Counted from the first letter of the stretch, positions 26,297 to 35,583 are shown. The stretch is 64,000 bases of DNA from Rugosimonospora acidiphila (GCF_039543385.1 NZ_BAABJQ010000027.1:51437-115436), one strand, 5' to 3'. A program made the numbers and translations. The notes: generated from the sequence alone by a model not told the origin.

Positions 26297-26878
26297 TCAG
26301 CTCTGGTTGAAGAACCCGCCCTCAGCGATCCTGGCCTTGTCCGCCTCTGTGACCTGGACGTTGGCCGGTGAGAGCAGGAACACCCGATTGGTCACGCGCT
26401 CCATCGTACCGCGCAGCCCGAACGCCAGACCTGCCGCGAAATCAACCAGACGTTTGGCGTCTGCCTCCGCCATTTCGGTGAGGTTCATGATCACCGGCAC
26501 GCCGTCCCTGAAGTGCTCGCCTATTGTGCGTGCCTCGTTGTACGTGGTCGGATGCAGCGTGGTGATCTGGTACCGGCGCTCCTCCTCATCGTTCACCACC
26601 GCACGCTCCCGCAACTGAACCTGTGGCGCAAGTGCCAGATTGTCCCGGGTCGGGTAGGCCGACATGGTCTGCGACCCGGGTCGCCCGAGTGGGCGCACGG
26701 CGGTCCGCTCGGCGCGGCCGGCCTCGCGGGCCTCCGCCAGCCGATCGACGGCCGCCCGGGGACGGACGGGAGCCGGCGCCTCTTCGACCTCGTCCTCGAA
26801 GTCGTCGTCGTCGTAGCCGCGGTCCTCATCGTCCTCGATGAGGCCGAGCCATACGCCCGCCTTGCGCATCGCGCCCAT
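26297..26878 (-). CDS. sepF: Cell division protein SepF
   Basis: The 193-aa protein anchors FtsZ to the membrane. The N-terminal amphipathic helix (MRKAGVWLGLIEDDED, read from M4) binds lipid, and an acidic linker follows. The C-terminal core is QITTLHPTTYNEARTIGEHFRDGVPVIMNLTEM...LVDFAAGLAFGLRGTMERVTNRVFLLSP. ATG 26878 or 26869 are both possible. It is separated from yggS by 173 bp, in which no clear promoter was found. Confidence 0.95.
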   Translation of the reverse strand: MGAMRKAGVWLGLIEDDEDRGYDDDDFEDEVEEAPAPVRPRAAVDRLAEAREAGRAERTAVRPLGRPGSQTMSAYPTRDNLALAPQVQLRERAVVNDEEERRYQITTLHPTTYNEARTIGEHFRDGVPVIMNLTEMAEADAKRLVDFAAGLAFGLRGTMERVTNRVFLLSPANVQVTEADKARIAEGGFFNQS

Positions 26879-27051
26879 CGTCGTCCCTCTCCGCCCTTCA
26901 GCACCGCCCCCGGTCGGTGCCGCGCGTGGCCCCGCCTGGACACCAACCCGCTATCGGCCCGTCGCCCGCGTATCGCACGCCATGTGCGGCGACCGATCCC
27001 TCGCTCTAGCGGCGAAATCACAACCGTGTAGTTTGGTGTCCGAGCTTGAGG

Positions 27052-27780
27052 TTACCGCAGCGACGCCCGGTTTCCGAGCAATGCGCTTCCGATGCGTACA
27101 TGTGTCGCGCCGTATTCGACCGCGGACTCCACGTCAGCGCTCATACCGGCTGAGACGACGGTGGCTGTCGGGTAGTTGACCCTCATCCGATCGGCTATCC
27201 CGGCCAGTCGCTCGAACGCCGCGCCCGGATCCCAGTCCACCGGAGCCACGGTCATCACCCCACGCAGCCGCAGCGATTGCGTCACCGCGATCGCCTCGGC
27301 CACCTGGTCCAGGTCGGTGTCCGGCGGCCCGCCCAGCCGGGCTCCCCCGCGCGCCGGGTCGCCGTCGATGCTGACCTGCACCAGCACGTCGAGCGGGGAC
27401 TCGCGGTGCCTGGCCGCCGCCTCGGCCAGGGCGCCGGCCAGGCGCACACTGTCCACGGAGTGAACCAGGTCGGCATACGTGGCCACCGAGCGGGCCTTGT
27501 TGCGCTGCAACTGACCGACGAAGTGCCAACGCACTTCCGTCCCGGCGGCCCTGACCTGCGCCGCCTTCGGCGCCGCCTCCTGGTCGCGGTTCTCCCCGAC
27601 GTCGCCGACGCCCAGGCCGGCCAGGTGCAGCACGTCGGTCGCCGGGTACGTCTTGGTCACCGCCACCAGGGTGACCTCGTCGCGAGGCCGCCCCACGGCG
27701 GCGCAGGCGTCGGCGATCCGGCGGCGGACCCGAGCCAGGCTCGCGGCCAGCTCGGCTCGCCGCTCGTCCTGGTCAGGCAC
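27052..27780 (-). CDS. yggS: PLP homeostasis protein YggS/YlmE
   Basis: The 242-aa PLP-binding protein of alanine-racemase N-terminal fold has its PLP Lys in LVAVTKTYPATD. RWHFVGQLQRNKAR and LGMSADVESAVEYGATHVRIGSALLG (here with SAGMSADVE) are the family's phosphate-binding segments. The GTG start overlaps ftsZ by 8 bp. In many actinobacteria pgeF (YfiH) lies between ftsZ and yggS; here no gene does. Confidence 0.93.
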   Translation of the reverse strand: MPDQDERRAELAASLARVRRRIADACAAVGRPRDEVTLVAVTKTYPATDVLHLAGLGVGDVGENRDQEAAPKAAQVRAAGTEVRWHFVGQLQRNKARSVATYADLVHSVDSVRLAGALAEAAARHRESPLDVLVQVSIDGDPARGGARLGGPPDTDLDQVAEAIAVTQSLRLRGVMTVAPVDWDPGAAFERLAGIADRMRVNYPTATVVSAGMSADVESAVEYGATHVRIGSALLGNRASLR

Positions 27781-28876
27781 CGTTCTTGAGGAAGTCCGGG
27801 ACGTCGACGTCGTCGAACAGCACGCGCCGTGGCGTCGGGGGCGGCGTCGACGGGGGACGCGTGGGCGCGGAGTTGGTGGTCTCCGGCGTCGGCTGCTTGC
27901 GTACCGGCTCGACCGGCTTGTACGCCGGGGTGCCGCCGTCGAAGCCGGCCGCGATCACGGTGACCCGTACCTCGTCGCCGAGCGCGTCGTCGATCACCGC
28001 ACCGAAGATGATGTTGGCGTCCGGGTGGGCCGCGTCGGTGACCAGCTGGGCGGCGTCATTGATCTCGAACAGGCCGAGGTCGGAGCCGCCGGCGATGGAC
28101 AGCAGCACGCCACGCGCGCCGTCCATGCTCTGCTCCAGCAGCGGGCTGGAGATCGCGTGCTGCGCGGCGTCGACCGCCCGGTTGTCACCACGGGCGCTGC
28201 CGATACCCATCAGCGCGCTGCCGGCCCCGCTCATCACGCTCTTCACGTCGGCGAAGTCCAGGTTGATCAGGCCGGGAGTGGTGATCAGATCGGTGATGCC
28301 CTGCACACCGGAGAGCAGCACCTGGTCGGCCTGCCGGAAGGCGTCCATCATGCTGATCCCGCGGTCGCCGAGCGCGAGCAGCCGGTCATTCGGGATGACG
28401 ATCAGCGTGTCGCACTGGTTGCGCAGTTCCTCGATGCCCGCCTCGGCCTGCACCTGGCGCCGCTTGCCCTCGAACGAGAACGGCCGGGTGACCACGCCAA
28501 TCGTCAGCGCGCCCAGCTTGCGGGCGATCTGCGCGACGACCGGGGCACCACCGGTGCCGGTGCCGCCGCCCTCGCCACACGTCACGAAGACCATGTCGGC
28601 GCCCTTGAGCACCTCCTCGATCTCGTCCCGGTGATCCTCGGCGGCGTTCTTGCCGACGTCGGGATTGGCGCCGGCGCCCAGCCCGCGGGTCAGCTCCCGG
28701 CCGACGTCGAGCTTGACATCGGCGTCGCTCATCAGCAGCGCCTGCGCGTCGGTGTTGATCGCGATGAACTCAACGCCCTTGAGGCCAACCTCGATCATTC
28801 GGTTGACCGCGTTGACCCCACCGCCGCCAATGCCGACGACCTTGATGACCGCGAGATAGTTCGTCGGTGGAGTCAT
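27773..28876 (-). CDS. ftsZ: Cell division GTPase FtsZ
   Basis: The 367-aa tubulin homologue forms the Z-ring. The GTP-binding signature GGGTGTG is at residues 103-109. The T7 loop contains NLDFADVKSVM. A Pro/Thr-rich linker ends in the conserved tail VDVPDFLK, which contacts SepF and FtsW in actinobacteria. ATG 28876 follows AAGGGAAGG. It has its own promoter in the 230-bp gap after ftsQ. Confidence 0.98.
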   Translation of the reverse strand: MTPPTNYLAVIKVVGIGGGGVNAVNRMIEVGLKGVEFIAINTDAQALLMSDADVKLDVGRELTRGLGAGANPDVGKNAAEDHRDEIEEVLKGADMVFVTCGEGGGTGTGGAPVVAQIARKLGALTIGVVTRPFSFEGKRRQVQAEAGIEELRNQCDTLIVIPNDRLLALGDRGISMMDAFRQADQVLLSGVQGITDLITTPGLINLDFADVKSVMSGAGSALMGIGSARGDNRAVDAAQHAISSPLLEQSMDGARGVLLSIAGGSDLGLFEINDAAQLVTDAAHPDANIIFGAVIDDALGDEVRVTVIAAGFDGGTPAYKPVEPVRKQPTPETTNSAPTRPPSTPPPTPRRVLFDDVDVPDFLKNGA

Positions 28877-29004
28877 CGGTACCTTCCCTTTCGACCGAGG
28901 CCGGTCTGCAACCTGCGGCGGGCTTGAGCATGAGCGGGGCCAGTTGACACTCCTCGTTACGGCAAAGGTGGCGGCTCCACCCCGACCCCGGAGCAAACCC
29001 TCAC

Positions 29005-29033
29005 CCTTTACTAGAGGCTTAGTCTTATGTCAA
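29005..29033 (-). promoter_or_regulatory. ftsZ promoter
   Basis: On the minus strand, a perfect -35 TTGACA (29028-29033) is 17 bp from TAAAGG (29005-29010), about 130 bp before the ftsZ ATG. The leader is long for this window. Multiple ftsZ promoters are known in other actinobacteria, so more may lie in the 28877-29106 gap. Confidence 0.6.
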
Positions 29034-29106
29034 CTGCTTCCTTCGGCAAGGTATGCGCCACCTCCCCGCCATCCAAGGACCGGGCTCGGCGTGTCGCATC
29101 CGCGTG

Positions 29107-29901
29107 CTAATTGACTGTCGCGGTGTTCGGTGCGCTCACGTCGATAACGTCCCCGTTGTGCTGGCGCAGCAGCACGGTGGCCACCGCCGCCTTGACCTCG
29201 TCGGAGTTCGCGTCACCCCACACCACCTGCCGGCCGTCGGTCAGCCGCAGCCGGATGGCGTCGGGCGACGGGGCCTCCAGCGTGCCGAGCAGGCTACGCA
29301 GGTCACCGGTGAGAGAGGCGAGCACCCGCAGCGCCGCCCGGGTACTCGGATCGGACGGCCCCGGCGCGGACAGCGCCACGAGCGGGAGCCGGTCCGGCCG
29401 GCTGGGCACGGTACGGAACACCACGCCGGACGCGTCGAGCTCCTGATACCGCTTGTCGGGCGCGGCGACGACCGCCACCGCGCTGCGTTCGGTGACCGTG
29501 ACGACCACGGTGGACGGCCAGTGCCGGGTGACCCGGGCCCGCGCCACGGCGGGCAGCGCCTGCACCCGGCGCTGCACCGCGCGCAGGTCGAGCGAGGCGA
29601 GCGGCGCCCCGTGCGGCACCGCGGCAGCGGCGCGCACCTGGTCGACGCCCACTATGGCGTTGCCCCGCACCGCGACGTCGCGCACGCCCAGCAGCGAGGT
29701 CTGATAGACCACGAGGGCCACCAGGGCGAGCAGCACGATCGCGGCGAGCCCGGCCAGCCACGGTGCGGCGGCCTGCAGCCGGCGGTCCCGGGCGCGTTGG
29801 TTGAACCGGCGGACCGATGCCGGTACCGCCTGGGCCGGCGCCCGGACCAGTGTCCAGCGCCGGGCCCCGCGTTCGTCCCCGCGTCCGCTACGCCCGCTCA
29901 C
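29107..29901 (-). CDS. ftsQ: Cell division protein FtsQ/DivIB
   Basis: The 264-aa bitopic protein has a cytoplasmic Arg-rich start, one membrane helix (APWLAGLAAIVLLALVALVVY), then a POTRA domain (LLGVRDVAVRGNAIVGVDQVRAAAAV) and the FtsQ beta domain (ARVTRHWPSTVVVTVTERSAVAVV). It links FtsL/FtsI/FtsW to the ring. GTG 29901 overlaps murC by 14 bp. The longer frame to 29988 lies inside murC. Confidence 0.92.
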   Translation of the reverse strand: MSGRSGRGDERGARRWTLVRAPAQAVPASVRRFNQRARDRRLQAAAPWLAGLAAIVLLALVALVVYQTSLLGVRDVAVRGNAIVGVDQVRAAAAVPHGAPLASLDLRAVQRRVQALPAVARARVTRHWPSTVVVTVTERSAVAVVAAPDKRYQELDASGVVFRTVPSRPDRLPLVALSAPGPSDPSTRAALRVLASLTGDLRSLLGTLEAPSPDAIRLRLTDGRQVVWGDANSDEVKAAVATVLLRQHNGDVIDVSAPNTATVN

Positions 29902-31372
29902 CCGCCGCCTCCGGGCCCCCGGCGTGCCGCGGTGCATACCCCGGCGCCGCTTCGGCACGGTCGGCCAGTGCCGACAGCAGTTCGTCACCCATCAGCGAGA
30001 TGGGCGGCGCGCCCATGGTCACCACCACGTCGCCGGCGGTGGCCCGGCGGACCACCTCGGCGGGCACCTCGTCCCACTCCGGCACGAACACCTTGGCCTC
30101 GGCCGGCAGGTCGATCGCGGCGGTCAGCGCGGCGCCGCCCTCACCCGGCTCGCGCGCCTCGCCTGGGCCGAAGACCTCCAGCACCACGACCTCGTCGGCG
30201 AGGGCGAGCGCGGCGGCGATCTCCGTCTGCATCTCCCGGGTGCGGTACATCCGGTACGGCTGGAAGACCACGACCAGCCGGCCGTCGCCGGCCACGTCCC
30301 GCAGCGTGTTGATGGCCGCCGTCATCGACGTCGGGTGGTACGCGTACTCGTCGTAGACCCGGACCCCGTCGACCGTGCCCTTGAGCTCGAAGCGCCGCCG
30401 GACGCCGGGAGACGAGGCCAGCGCCTCCACGATGGACTCCAGCGGCACGCCCAGCTTGACCGCGGTCAGCACCGCGGCCGAGGAGTTGAGCCCCATGTGC
30501 CGGCCCGGTACCCGCAGCGAGATCTCGCCGAGCGACCGCCCGTCCATGGTGGCCAGGTAGCGCACCCCGCTGGCGGACGTCACGATGTCGGACAGGCGCA
30601 GGTCGGCGCCCTCCGACTCGCCGTACGTGTAGACGGTCTGCCCCGCCTCGCGGGCCCGTACGGCCAGCCGCTGGGCACCGGGGTCGTCGGCGCAGGTGAC
30701 CACGAAGCCACCCGGCTCCACCAGCTTGGTGAAGTCCAGGAACGCCTCCTCCAGCCCGGCCAGGTCGCCGTACGTGTTGAGGTGGTCGGCCTCGATGTTC
30801 GTGATGATCGCGACGTACGGGTGGTAGCGCAGGAACGAGCGGTCGCTCTCGTCCGCCTCGACCACGAAGTGCTCGCCGCTGCCGTGGTGCGCGTTGGACC
30901 CGACCTCGGAGATCTCGCCGCCGATCACGAACGACGGGTCGAGCCCGGCGTGCTGGAAGATCAGAGTCGTCATCGAGGTGGTGGTGGTCTTGCCATGGGT
31001 GCCGGCGATGGCGATGCTGCGCCGGCCGGTCATGGCGGCGGCCAGCGCCTCGGATCGGTGCAGGATCCGCAGCCCCCGGCGGCGTGCCTCGACCATCTCC
31101 AGGTGATCGTCGGGGATGGCGGTGGAGTACACGACCGTGTCCACGCCGTCCAGGTTGGACGCCTCGTGGGTCATGTAGATCGTGCCGCCCAGCGCCCGCA
31201 GCCCGGCCAGCGTCGGCCACTCGCGCAGCTCGCTGCCCGAGACCGAAATGTGCCGGGTGAGCAGGAGCCGGGCCAGGCCGCTCATGCCCACGCCGCCCAC
31301 CCCGATCAGGTGCACGTGCCCCAGGTCCTCGGCGGTCAGCTCCCGCTCGATCTGGTTGGTCTTGGTGCTCAC
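29888..31372 (-). CDS. murC: UDP-N-acetylmuramate-L-alanine ligase
   Basis: The 494-aa Mur ligase adds L-Ala to UDP-MurNAc. It has the N-terminal UDP-binding IGVGGVGMSGLA, the P-loop GTHGKTTTTSM, and ADESDRSF, ITNIEADHLNTY and FQPYRMYRT. The conserved DDYAHHPTE motif reads DEYAYHPTS here: the first His is Tyr and the Glu is Ser, while the second His is kept. GTG 31372 overlaps murG by 4 bp. Confidence 0.95.
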   Translation of the reverse strand: MSTKTNQIERELTAEDLGHVHLIGVGGVGMSGLARLLLTRHISVSGSELREWPTLAGLRALGGTIYMTHEASNLDGVDTVVYSTAIPDDHLEMVEARRRGLRILHRSEALAAAMTGRRSIAIAGTHGKTTTTSMTTLIFQHAGLDPSFVIGGEISEVGSNAHHGSGEHFVVEADESDRSFLRYHPYVAIITNIEADHLNTYGDLAGLEEAFLDFTKLVEPGGFVVTCADDPGAQRLAVRAREAGQTVYTYGESEGADLRLSDIVTSASGVRYLATMDGRSLGEISLRVPGRHMGLNSSAAVLTAVKLGVPLESIVEALASSPGVRRRFELKGTVDGVRVYDEYAYHPTSMTAAINTLRDVAGDGRLVVVFQPYRMYRTREMQTEIAAALALADEVVVLEVFGPGEAREPGEGGAALTAAIDLPAEAKVFVPEWDEVPAEVVRRATAGDVVVTMGAPPISLMGDELLSALADRAEAAPGYAPRHAGGPEAAGERA

Positions 31373-32790
31373 GCTCCGACCACCTCGTAGACGTACGAGC
31401 GCAGGGCCTCGTCTCCGTCGCGCCGCCCGTAGCTCGCCGCGGCGCGGGACATCGCCGCCAGCCGTCCGGGATCGCGCATCAACGGAATCACCGTCCTTTC
31501 GATCCACGCAGGGCTGAGTTCGGAGTCGTCCACCAGGACCCCGCCGCCCGCCTGCACCACGGGCAGCGCGTTCCGGCGCTGCTCCCCGTTGCCGTAGGGT
31601 AGCGGAACGTAAATGGCCGGCATGCCGACGGCCGCCGTCTCCGCGCACGTCATGGCACCGCCCCGGCACAGGGCCAGGTCCGCCGCGGCGTACCCCAGCT
31701 CCATCTCGGACAGGAAGGTCATGGTCCGGTACGGCACCGGCAGGTCCGACGGGATCTCGACCGGCTCGTTGCGGGCACCCATGATGTGGATGACCTGGAT
31801 GCCGGAGGAGGACAGCGCCTTCGCGGCCCCGGCCATGGCCAGGTTGATCGACCGGGCGCCCTGCGAGGCGCCGAAGACGAACAGCACCGGCAGGTTCGGG
31901 TCGAGCCCGAAGTAGGCCCGGGCCCGGGCCCGCAGCGCGAACCGGTCGAGCCGGGAGATCTGCTCGCGCAGCGGCACCCCGGTCACCCGCGCGTTGGCCA
32001 GCGCCGGTATCTGCTGGAGCTGGTGCGGGAACCCGGCCGCCACGTGCTCGGTGAAGCGCATGCCCATCTTGTTGGCCACGCCCACCGGCACGTTCACCTC
32101 GTGGATCACGATCGGCGTGTGCCGGCGCCAGGCCGCCAGGTAGGCCGGCACCGAGACGTACCCGCCGAACCCGACCACCACGTCGGCGTCGACCTCGTCG
32201 AGCACCGCCCGGGTGGCCTTGGACGCCCGCCACATCCGGTCGGGCGTGCGGACCAGGTTCATGTTGATCGACCGGGGGAGCTGGTACGCCGGTACCAGTC
32301 GCAGGTCATAGCCGCGCGGCGGAATGATGTCGTTCTCCAGCCCGCGCGGCGTGCCGAGGCAGGTGATCCGCACCCCGGGGTCGTGACGACGCAGGCAGTC
32401 GGCGAAGGCGAGCAGCGGGTAGATGTGCCCTCCGGTACCGCCGCCGGCCAGCACCACCGACCTCACCTGGGGCTTCTGCTGGCTCGGGTTCTGGTAGCCC
32501 GGCTCCGGATAACCCGGGTTCTGGTAACCCTGGTTCGGATAGCCCTGGTTCGGATAGCCCTGGTTCGGATAGCCCTGGTCCTGGTAACCCGGGTTCGGGT
32601 AGCCCTGAGCCGGCGGGGCCGGGTTCGGGTAGCCCTGAGTCGGGGGAGCCGGGTTCTGGTAGCCGGGGTTCGAGTAGCCCGGGTTCTGGTAACCCGGGTT
32701 CTGGTAGCCCGGGTTCGAGTAGCCCGGATCCGGGGAGTTCGGATTCGGGTAGCTCGCCTGGCCGGACCCGACCGGCCTATCCCACGCCAT
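31369..32790 (-). CDS. murG: MurG glycosyltransferase with an N-terminal PGY repeat domain
   Basis: The GT28 enzyme adds GlcNAc to lipid I at the inner membrane. The enzyme part begins near residue 108 (VRSVVLAGGGTGGHIYPLLAFA) and includes GFGGYVSVP, HEVNVPVGVANK, FGASQGARSIN, CRGGAMTCAE and PLPYGNGEQ. It is preceded by about 85 residues of pentapeptides NPGYQ/NPGYS/NQGYP. ATG 32790 (473 aa) has a strong SD (GAGGAG) and overlaps ftsW by 14 bp, like the other junctions. GTG 32466 would give a canonical 365 aa but has a poor SD and leaves a 310-bp gap. I favour the long form. Confidence 0.9.
   Translation of the reverse strand: MAWDRPVGSGQASYPNPNSPDPGYSNPGYQNPGYQNPGYSNPGYQNPAPPTQGYPNPAPPAQGYPNPGYQDQGYPNQGYPNQGYPNQGYQNPGYPEPGYQNPSQQKPQVRSVVLAGGGTGGHIYPLLAFADCLRRHDPGVRITCLGTPRGLENDIIPPRGYDLRLVPAYQLPRSINMNLVRTPDRMWRASKATRAVLDEVDADVVVGFGGYVSVPAYLAAWRRHTPIVIHEVNVPVGVANKMGMRFTEHVAAGFPHQLQQIPALANARVTGVPLREQISRLDRFALRARARAYFGLDPNLPVLFVFGASQGARSINLAMAGAAKALSSSGIQVIHIMGARNEPVEIPSDLPVPYRTMTFLSEMELGYAAADLALCRGGAMTCAETAAVGMPAIYVPLPYGNGEQRRNALPVVQAGGGVLVDDSELSPAWIERTVIPLMRDPGRLAAMSRAAASYGRRDGDEALRSYVYEVVGA
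32479..32730 (-). repeat. 15-bp minisatellite encoding NPGY-type pentapeptides of MurG
   Basis: About 16 degenerate 15-bp units encode NPGYQ, NPGYS, NQGYP, EPGYQ and two longer NPAPPxQGYP variants. Every unit keeps the reading frame, which argues for translation. The segment is rich in Pro, Gly, Tyr, Asn and Gln, so disorder is likely. Confidence 0.85.
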
Positions 32791-34159
32791 TCTTGGCTCC
32801 TCTTCTCACCGCGTTCTTCACCGTGCGCTTCCGGGCAGCCCGCCGAGATCTTGGCAGCGGCGGCAACGGCGCCCAGAGTAGTCGTACCCACCGGTCCGAC
32901 GGACGTGCATGCAGGGCACGGGCGGCGTCCGGCTCGGCGCGGGCGAACGAGGCGAGCAGCCCTACCGCCGCGAGCGTGACGATCAGGGCGGTACCGCCGG
33001 CCGAGATGAACGGCAGCGGAAGGCCGGTGATGGGCAGCAGTCCTACCACCCCACCGATATTGATCGTGGCCTGGCCGACCAGCCACACGGTGATCGCCGC
33101 GGCCACCATTCGACGGAACGGGTCGCTGGAGCGCCGGGCGATCCGCAGCCCGGTGTACGCGAGCACCGCCAGCAGGCCGAGCACCACGAAGCAGCCGACC
33201 ACGCCCAACTCCTCGGCGATGATCGCGAAGATGAAGTCGTTGTGCGCGTTGGGCAGCCAGCCCCACTTGAGCCGGCTCTCGCCCAGCCCCACCCCGAACC
33301 AGCCGCCGTCGGCGATCGCGTACAGGCCGTGCAGCCCCTGGTACCCGGTGGAGTCCTGGGCGCTGGCGCTGCCGTGGCCGGCGAACGTGGTGATCCGGGC
33401 CACCCGGTAGGACACGGTCAGGATGAGGACGGTGACCGCGGCCAGCCCGAGCGCGCCGAGCCCGGCGAACACCCGCCACCGGACCCCGGCCGCCCAGAGC
33501 AGCCCGAGGAACAGGATCATCAGGCACAGCGTGGTGCCGAGATCGTTGATGCCGACCATCAGCACGATCACCGCCGCCACCGGGAACAGCGGGCGGGCCA
33601 GCTGCCGCCAGTGCGCGACGGCGGCTCCCTTGGCCTCCAGCACCCCGGCGCCCCACAGGGTCAGCGCCAGCTTGGCCAGCTCGGACGGCTGCATCTGCAG
33701 CGGCCCGATGTACAGCCAGTTGCTGTTCAGCTCGTCCGCGTGCAGCAGCGGGCCGATCCCGGGGCTGGACAGCACGCCGATCCGGGAGGCGAGGCTGAGC
33801 AGGTCCAGCAGGGCCAGCAACGCGATCGAGACGATCAGCAGGGGCTTACCCAACGAGCGGTAGGTGTCCACCGGCAGCCGCTGGAAGATCCAGAAGGCGA
33901 CCAGCCCGATCAGCGCGTACAGGGTCTGCCGGGTGACCTGCTGGTACGCGTTGCCACCGTCGGCGTACGACTGCACGCTGGTCGCCGAGAACACCATGAC
34001 CAGGCCGATCACCAGCAGCAGGCCGGAACTGGACAGCAGCAGGTAGTACGAGGCCAGCGGCCGGGCAAGCACCCCGCGCAGCGCGGCCAGCGGGCCGGAA
34101 CGCATCCGGGCCCGGTTCCAGTCGCGGGAACGCGCACCCGCCTCGACCTCGGCGGTCAT
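32777..34159 (-). CDS. ftsW: Septal peptidoglycan polymerase FtsW (SEDS)
   Basis: The 460-aa SEDS glycosyltransferase has about ten helices. It has GLVMVFSATSV in TM1, the catalytic-loop region GVGLGESRLKWGWLPNAHNDFIFAIIAEELG, and the GLLPITGLPLPFISAGGTALI segment. It works with the transpeptidase encoded upstream in the operon. The C-terminal tail is basic. ATG 34159 overlaps the murD stop by 4 bp (ATGA). Confidence 0.95.
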   Translation of the reverse strand: MTAEVEAGARSRDWNRARMRSGPLAALRGVLARPLASYYLLLSSSGLLLVIGLVMVFSATSVQSYADGGNAYQQVTRQTLYALIGLVAFWIFQRLPVDTYRSLGKPLLIVSIALLALLDLLSLASRIGVLSSPGIGPLLHADELNSNWLYIGPLQMQPSELAKLALTLWGAGVLEAKGAAVAHWRQLARPLFPVAAVIVLMVGINDLGTTLCLMILFLGLLWAAGVRWRVFAGLGALGLAAVTVLILTVSYRVARITTFAGHGSASAQDSTGYQGLHGLYAIADGGWFGVGLGESRLKWGWLPNAHNDFIFAIIAEELGVVGCFVVLGLLAVLAYTGLRIARRSSDPFRRMVAAAITVWLVGQATINIGGVVGLLPITGLPLPFISAGGTALIVTLAAVGLLASFARAEPDAARALHARPSDRWVRLLWAPLPPLPRSRRAARKRTVKNAVRRGAKNGVG

Positions 34160-35583
34160 GTGGCCTGCCTACCTCCCCCGTGCCGTTCCAGCTCCCGGTC
34201 CTCGATCGGCTCCCCGGTCTGGGTCACCAGGTCCCGCACCGCCGCGGCGAACGCGTCCCCGCGCCGGGCATAGCTGGCGTACATGTCCAGCGAGGCGGCG
34301 GCGGGGGCCAACAGCACCGTGTCGCCGGGGCGCGCCAGCTCGGTCGCCGCGCGCACCGCCTCCGCCATCGCACCATCATCGACGCTGGCCACATCCACCA
34401 CCGGTACCCGCGGGGCGTGTCGCGCCAATGCCTGTGCCACCTCGGCCCGGTCGACGCCCAGCAGCACCGCGCCGGTGAGCCGATCGGCCACGCTGGCCAC
34501 CAGGTCGGACACGTCCACACCCTTGAGCTGACCGCCGGCCACCCAGACGATGCGCGGGTACGCGGTCAGCGAGGCGTACGCCGCGTGCGGGTTGGTCGCC
34601 TTGCTGTCGTCCACGTAGTCCACCCCGGAGACGGTGTCCACGTAGGCGTTGCGGTGCGGCTCCGGCCGGTACCCGGCCAGCCCGTCGCGTACCGCCGCGG
34701 AATCCACCCCATAGGACAGCGCCAGCGCGGCCGCGGCCAGGGCGTTGCTCACGTTGTGCGCGCCCGGCGGCCGGATCGCTCGGGTCTCGATCAGGCGCCC
34801 GGCGCCGAATGCCTCGTCGTACAGCCAGCCGTCGCGCACGCCGAGTTGGCCGGCGGCCGGATCGCCGAGGGTGAAGCCGATGGTGCGCCCGGTGACCCTG
34901 GCCAGTGCCTTGGCCACCCGTACGTCGTCGAGGTTACCCACGGCCACGCCGCCGCGCTCCGGCGTCGCGGCCCGCCAGACCGCCTCCTTGGCCCGGGCGT
35001 ACGCCTCGAACGAGCCGTGCCAGTCCAGGTGGTCGTCGGCCAGGTTGAGCAGCGCGCCCGCCTGCGGAGCGAGGTCGCGCGACCAGTGCAGCTGGGCGCT
35101 GGACAGCTCGACGGCCAGCACCTCGTACCGGCCGTCGGGGTCGCTGGTGTACACCAGCGGCTCGCCGATGTTCCCGAGGGCCGCGGTGGACCTGCCGGCC
35201 GCGGTCAGGATGGCCGCGAGCATCGTGGTGGTGGTGGTCTTGCCGTTGGTACCGGTGATGCCCAGCCAGGCCGGGGCGCCCGGGCCCCGCAGCCGCCAGG
35301 CCAGCTCGGGTTCGCTGTAGACCTCCAGGCCCCGGTCGGCCGCCGCGGTGACCAGCGGATGGTGCGGCGCGAAGCCGGGGGAAACCACCAGTTCGTCCGC
35401 CTCGTCCAGCAGCTCGAGCGGTGCCGGATCGGCGATCACCACGCGCACGCCCGAGGCGGCCAGCTCATCTGCGCCGGGCGACGGCGCGGCCGCCACCACG
35501 GTGACGGTCGCGCCCCTGGCCAGCAGGGCGCGCGCCGCGGCCACGCCGGCCACCCCGGCGCCACCGACCAGTACTCGGCTCAA
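34156..35583 (-). CDS. murD: UDP-N-acetylmuramoylalanine-D-glutamate ligase, TTG start
   Basis: The 475-aa Mur ligase adds D-Glu. The P-loop is GITGTNGKTTTTTMLA, followed by LNLADDHLDWHGSF, the carbamoylated-Lys region SYARAKEAVW (here EAYARAKEAVW) and YVDDSKATNPHAAYASL. The start is TTG 35583, overlapping the mraY stop as TTGA, so initiation relies on coupling. No alternative ATG or GTG fits the N-terminal MSRVLVGGAGVAG. Confidence 0.95.
   Translation of the reverse strand: MSRVLVGGAGVAGVAAARALLARGATVTVVAAAPSPGADELAASGVRVVIADPAPLELLDEADELVVSPGFAPHHPLVTAAADRGLEVYSEPELAWRLRGPGAPAWLGITGTNGKTTTTTMLAAILTAAGRSTAALGNIGEPLVYTSDPDGRYEVLAVELSSAQLHWSRDLAPQAGALLNLADDHLDWHGSFEAYARAKEAVWRAATPERGGVAVGNLDDVRVAKALARVTGRTIGFTLGDPAAGQLGVRDGWLYDEAFGAGRLIETRAIRPPGAHNVSNALAAAALALSYGVDSAAVRDGLAGYRPEPHRNAYVDTVSGVDYVDDSKATNPHAAYASLTAYPRIVWVAGGQLKGVDVSDLVASVADRLTGAVLLGVDRAEVAQALARHAPRVPVVDVASVDDGAMAEAVRAATELARPGDTVLLAPAAASLDMYASYARRGDAFAAAVRDLVTQTGEPIEDRELERHGGGRQAT

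Noticed and set aside
28944..28949. TTGACA on the plus strand upstream of ftsZ
   Set aside because: It points away from ftsZ and has no -10 at 16-18 bp.
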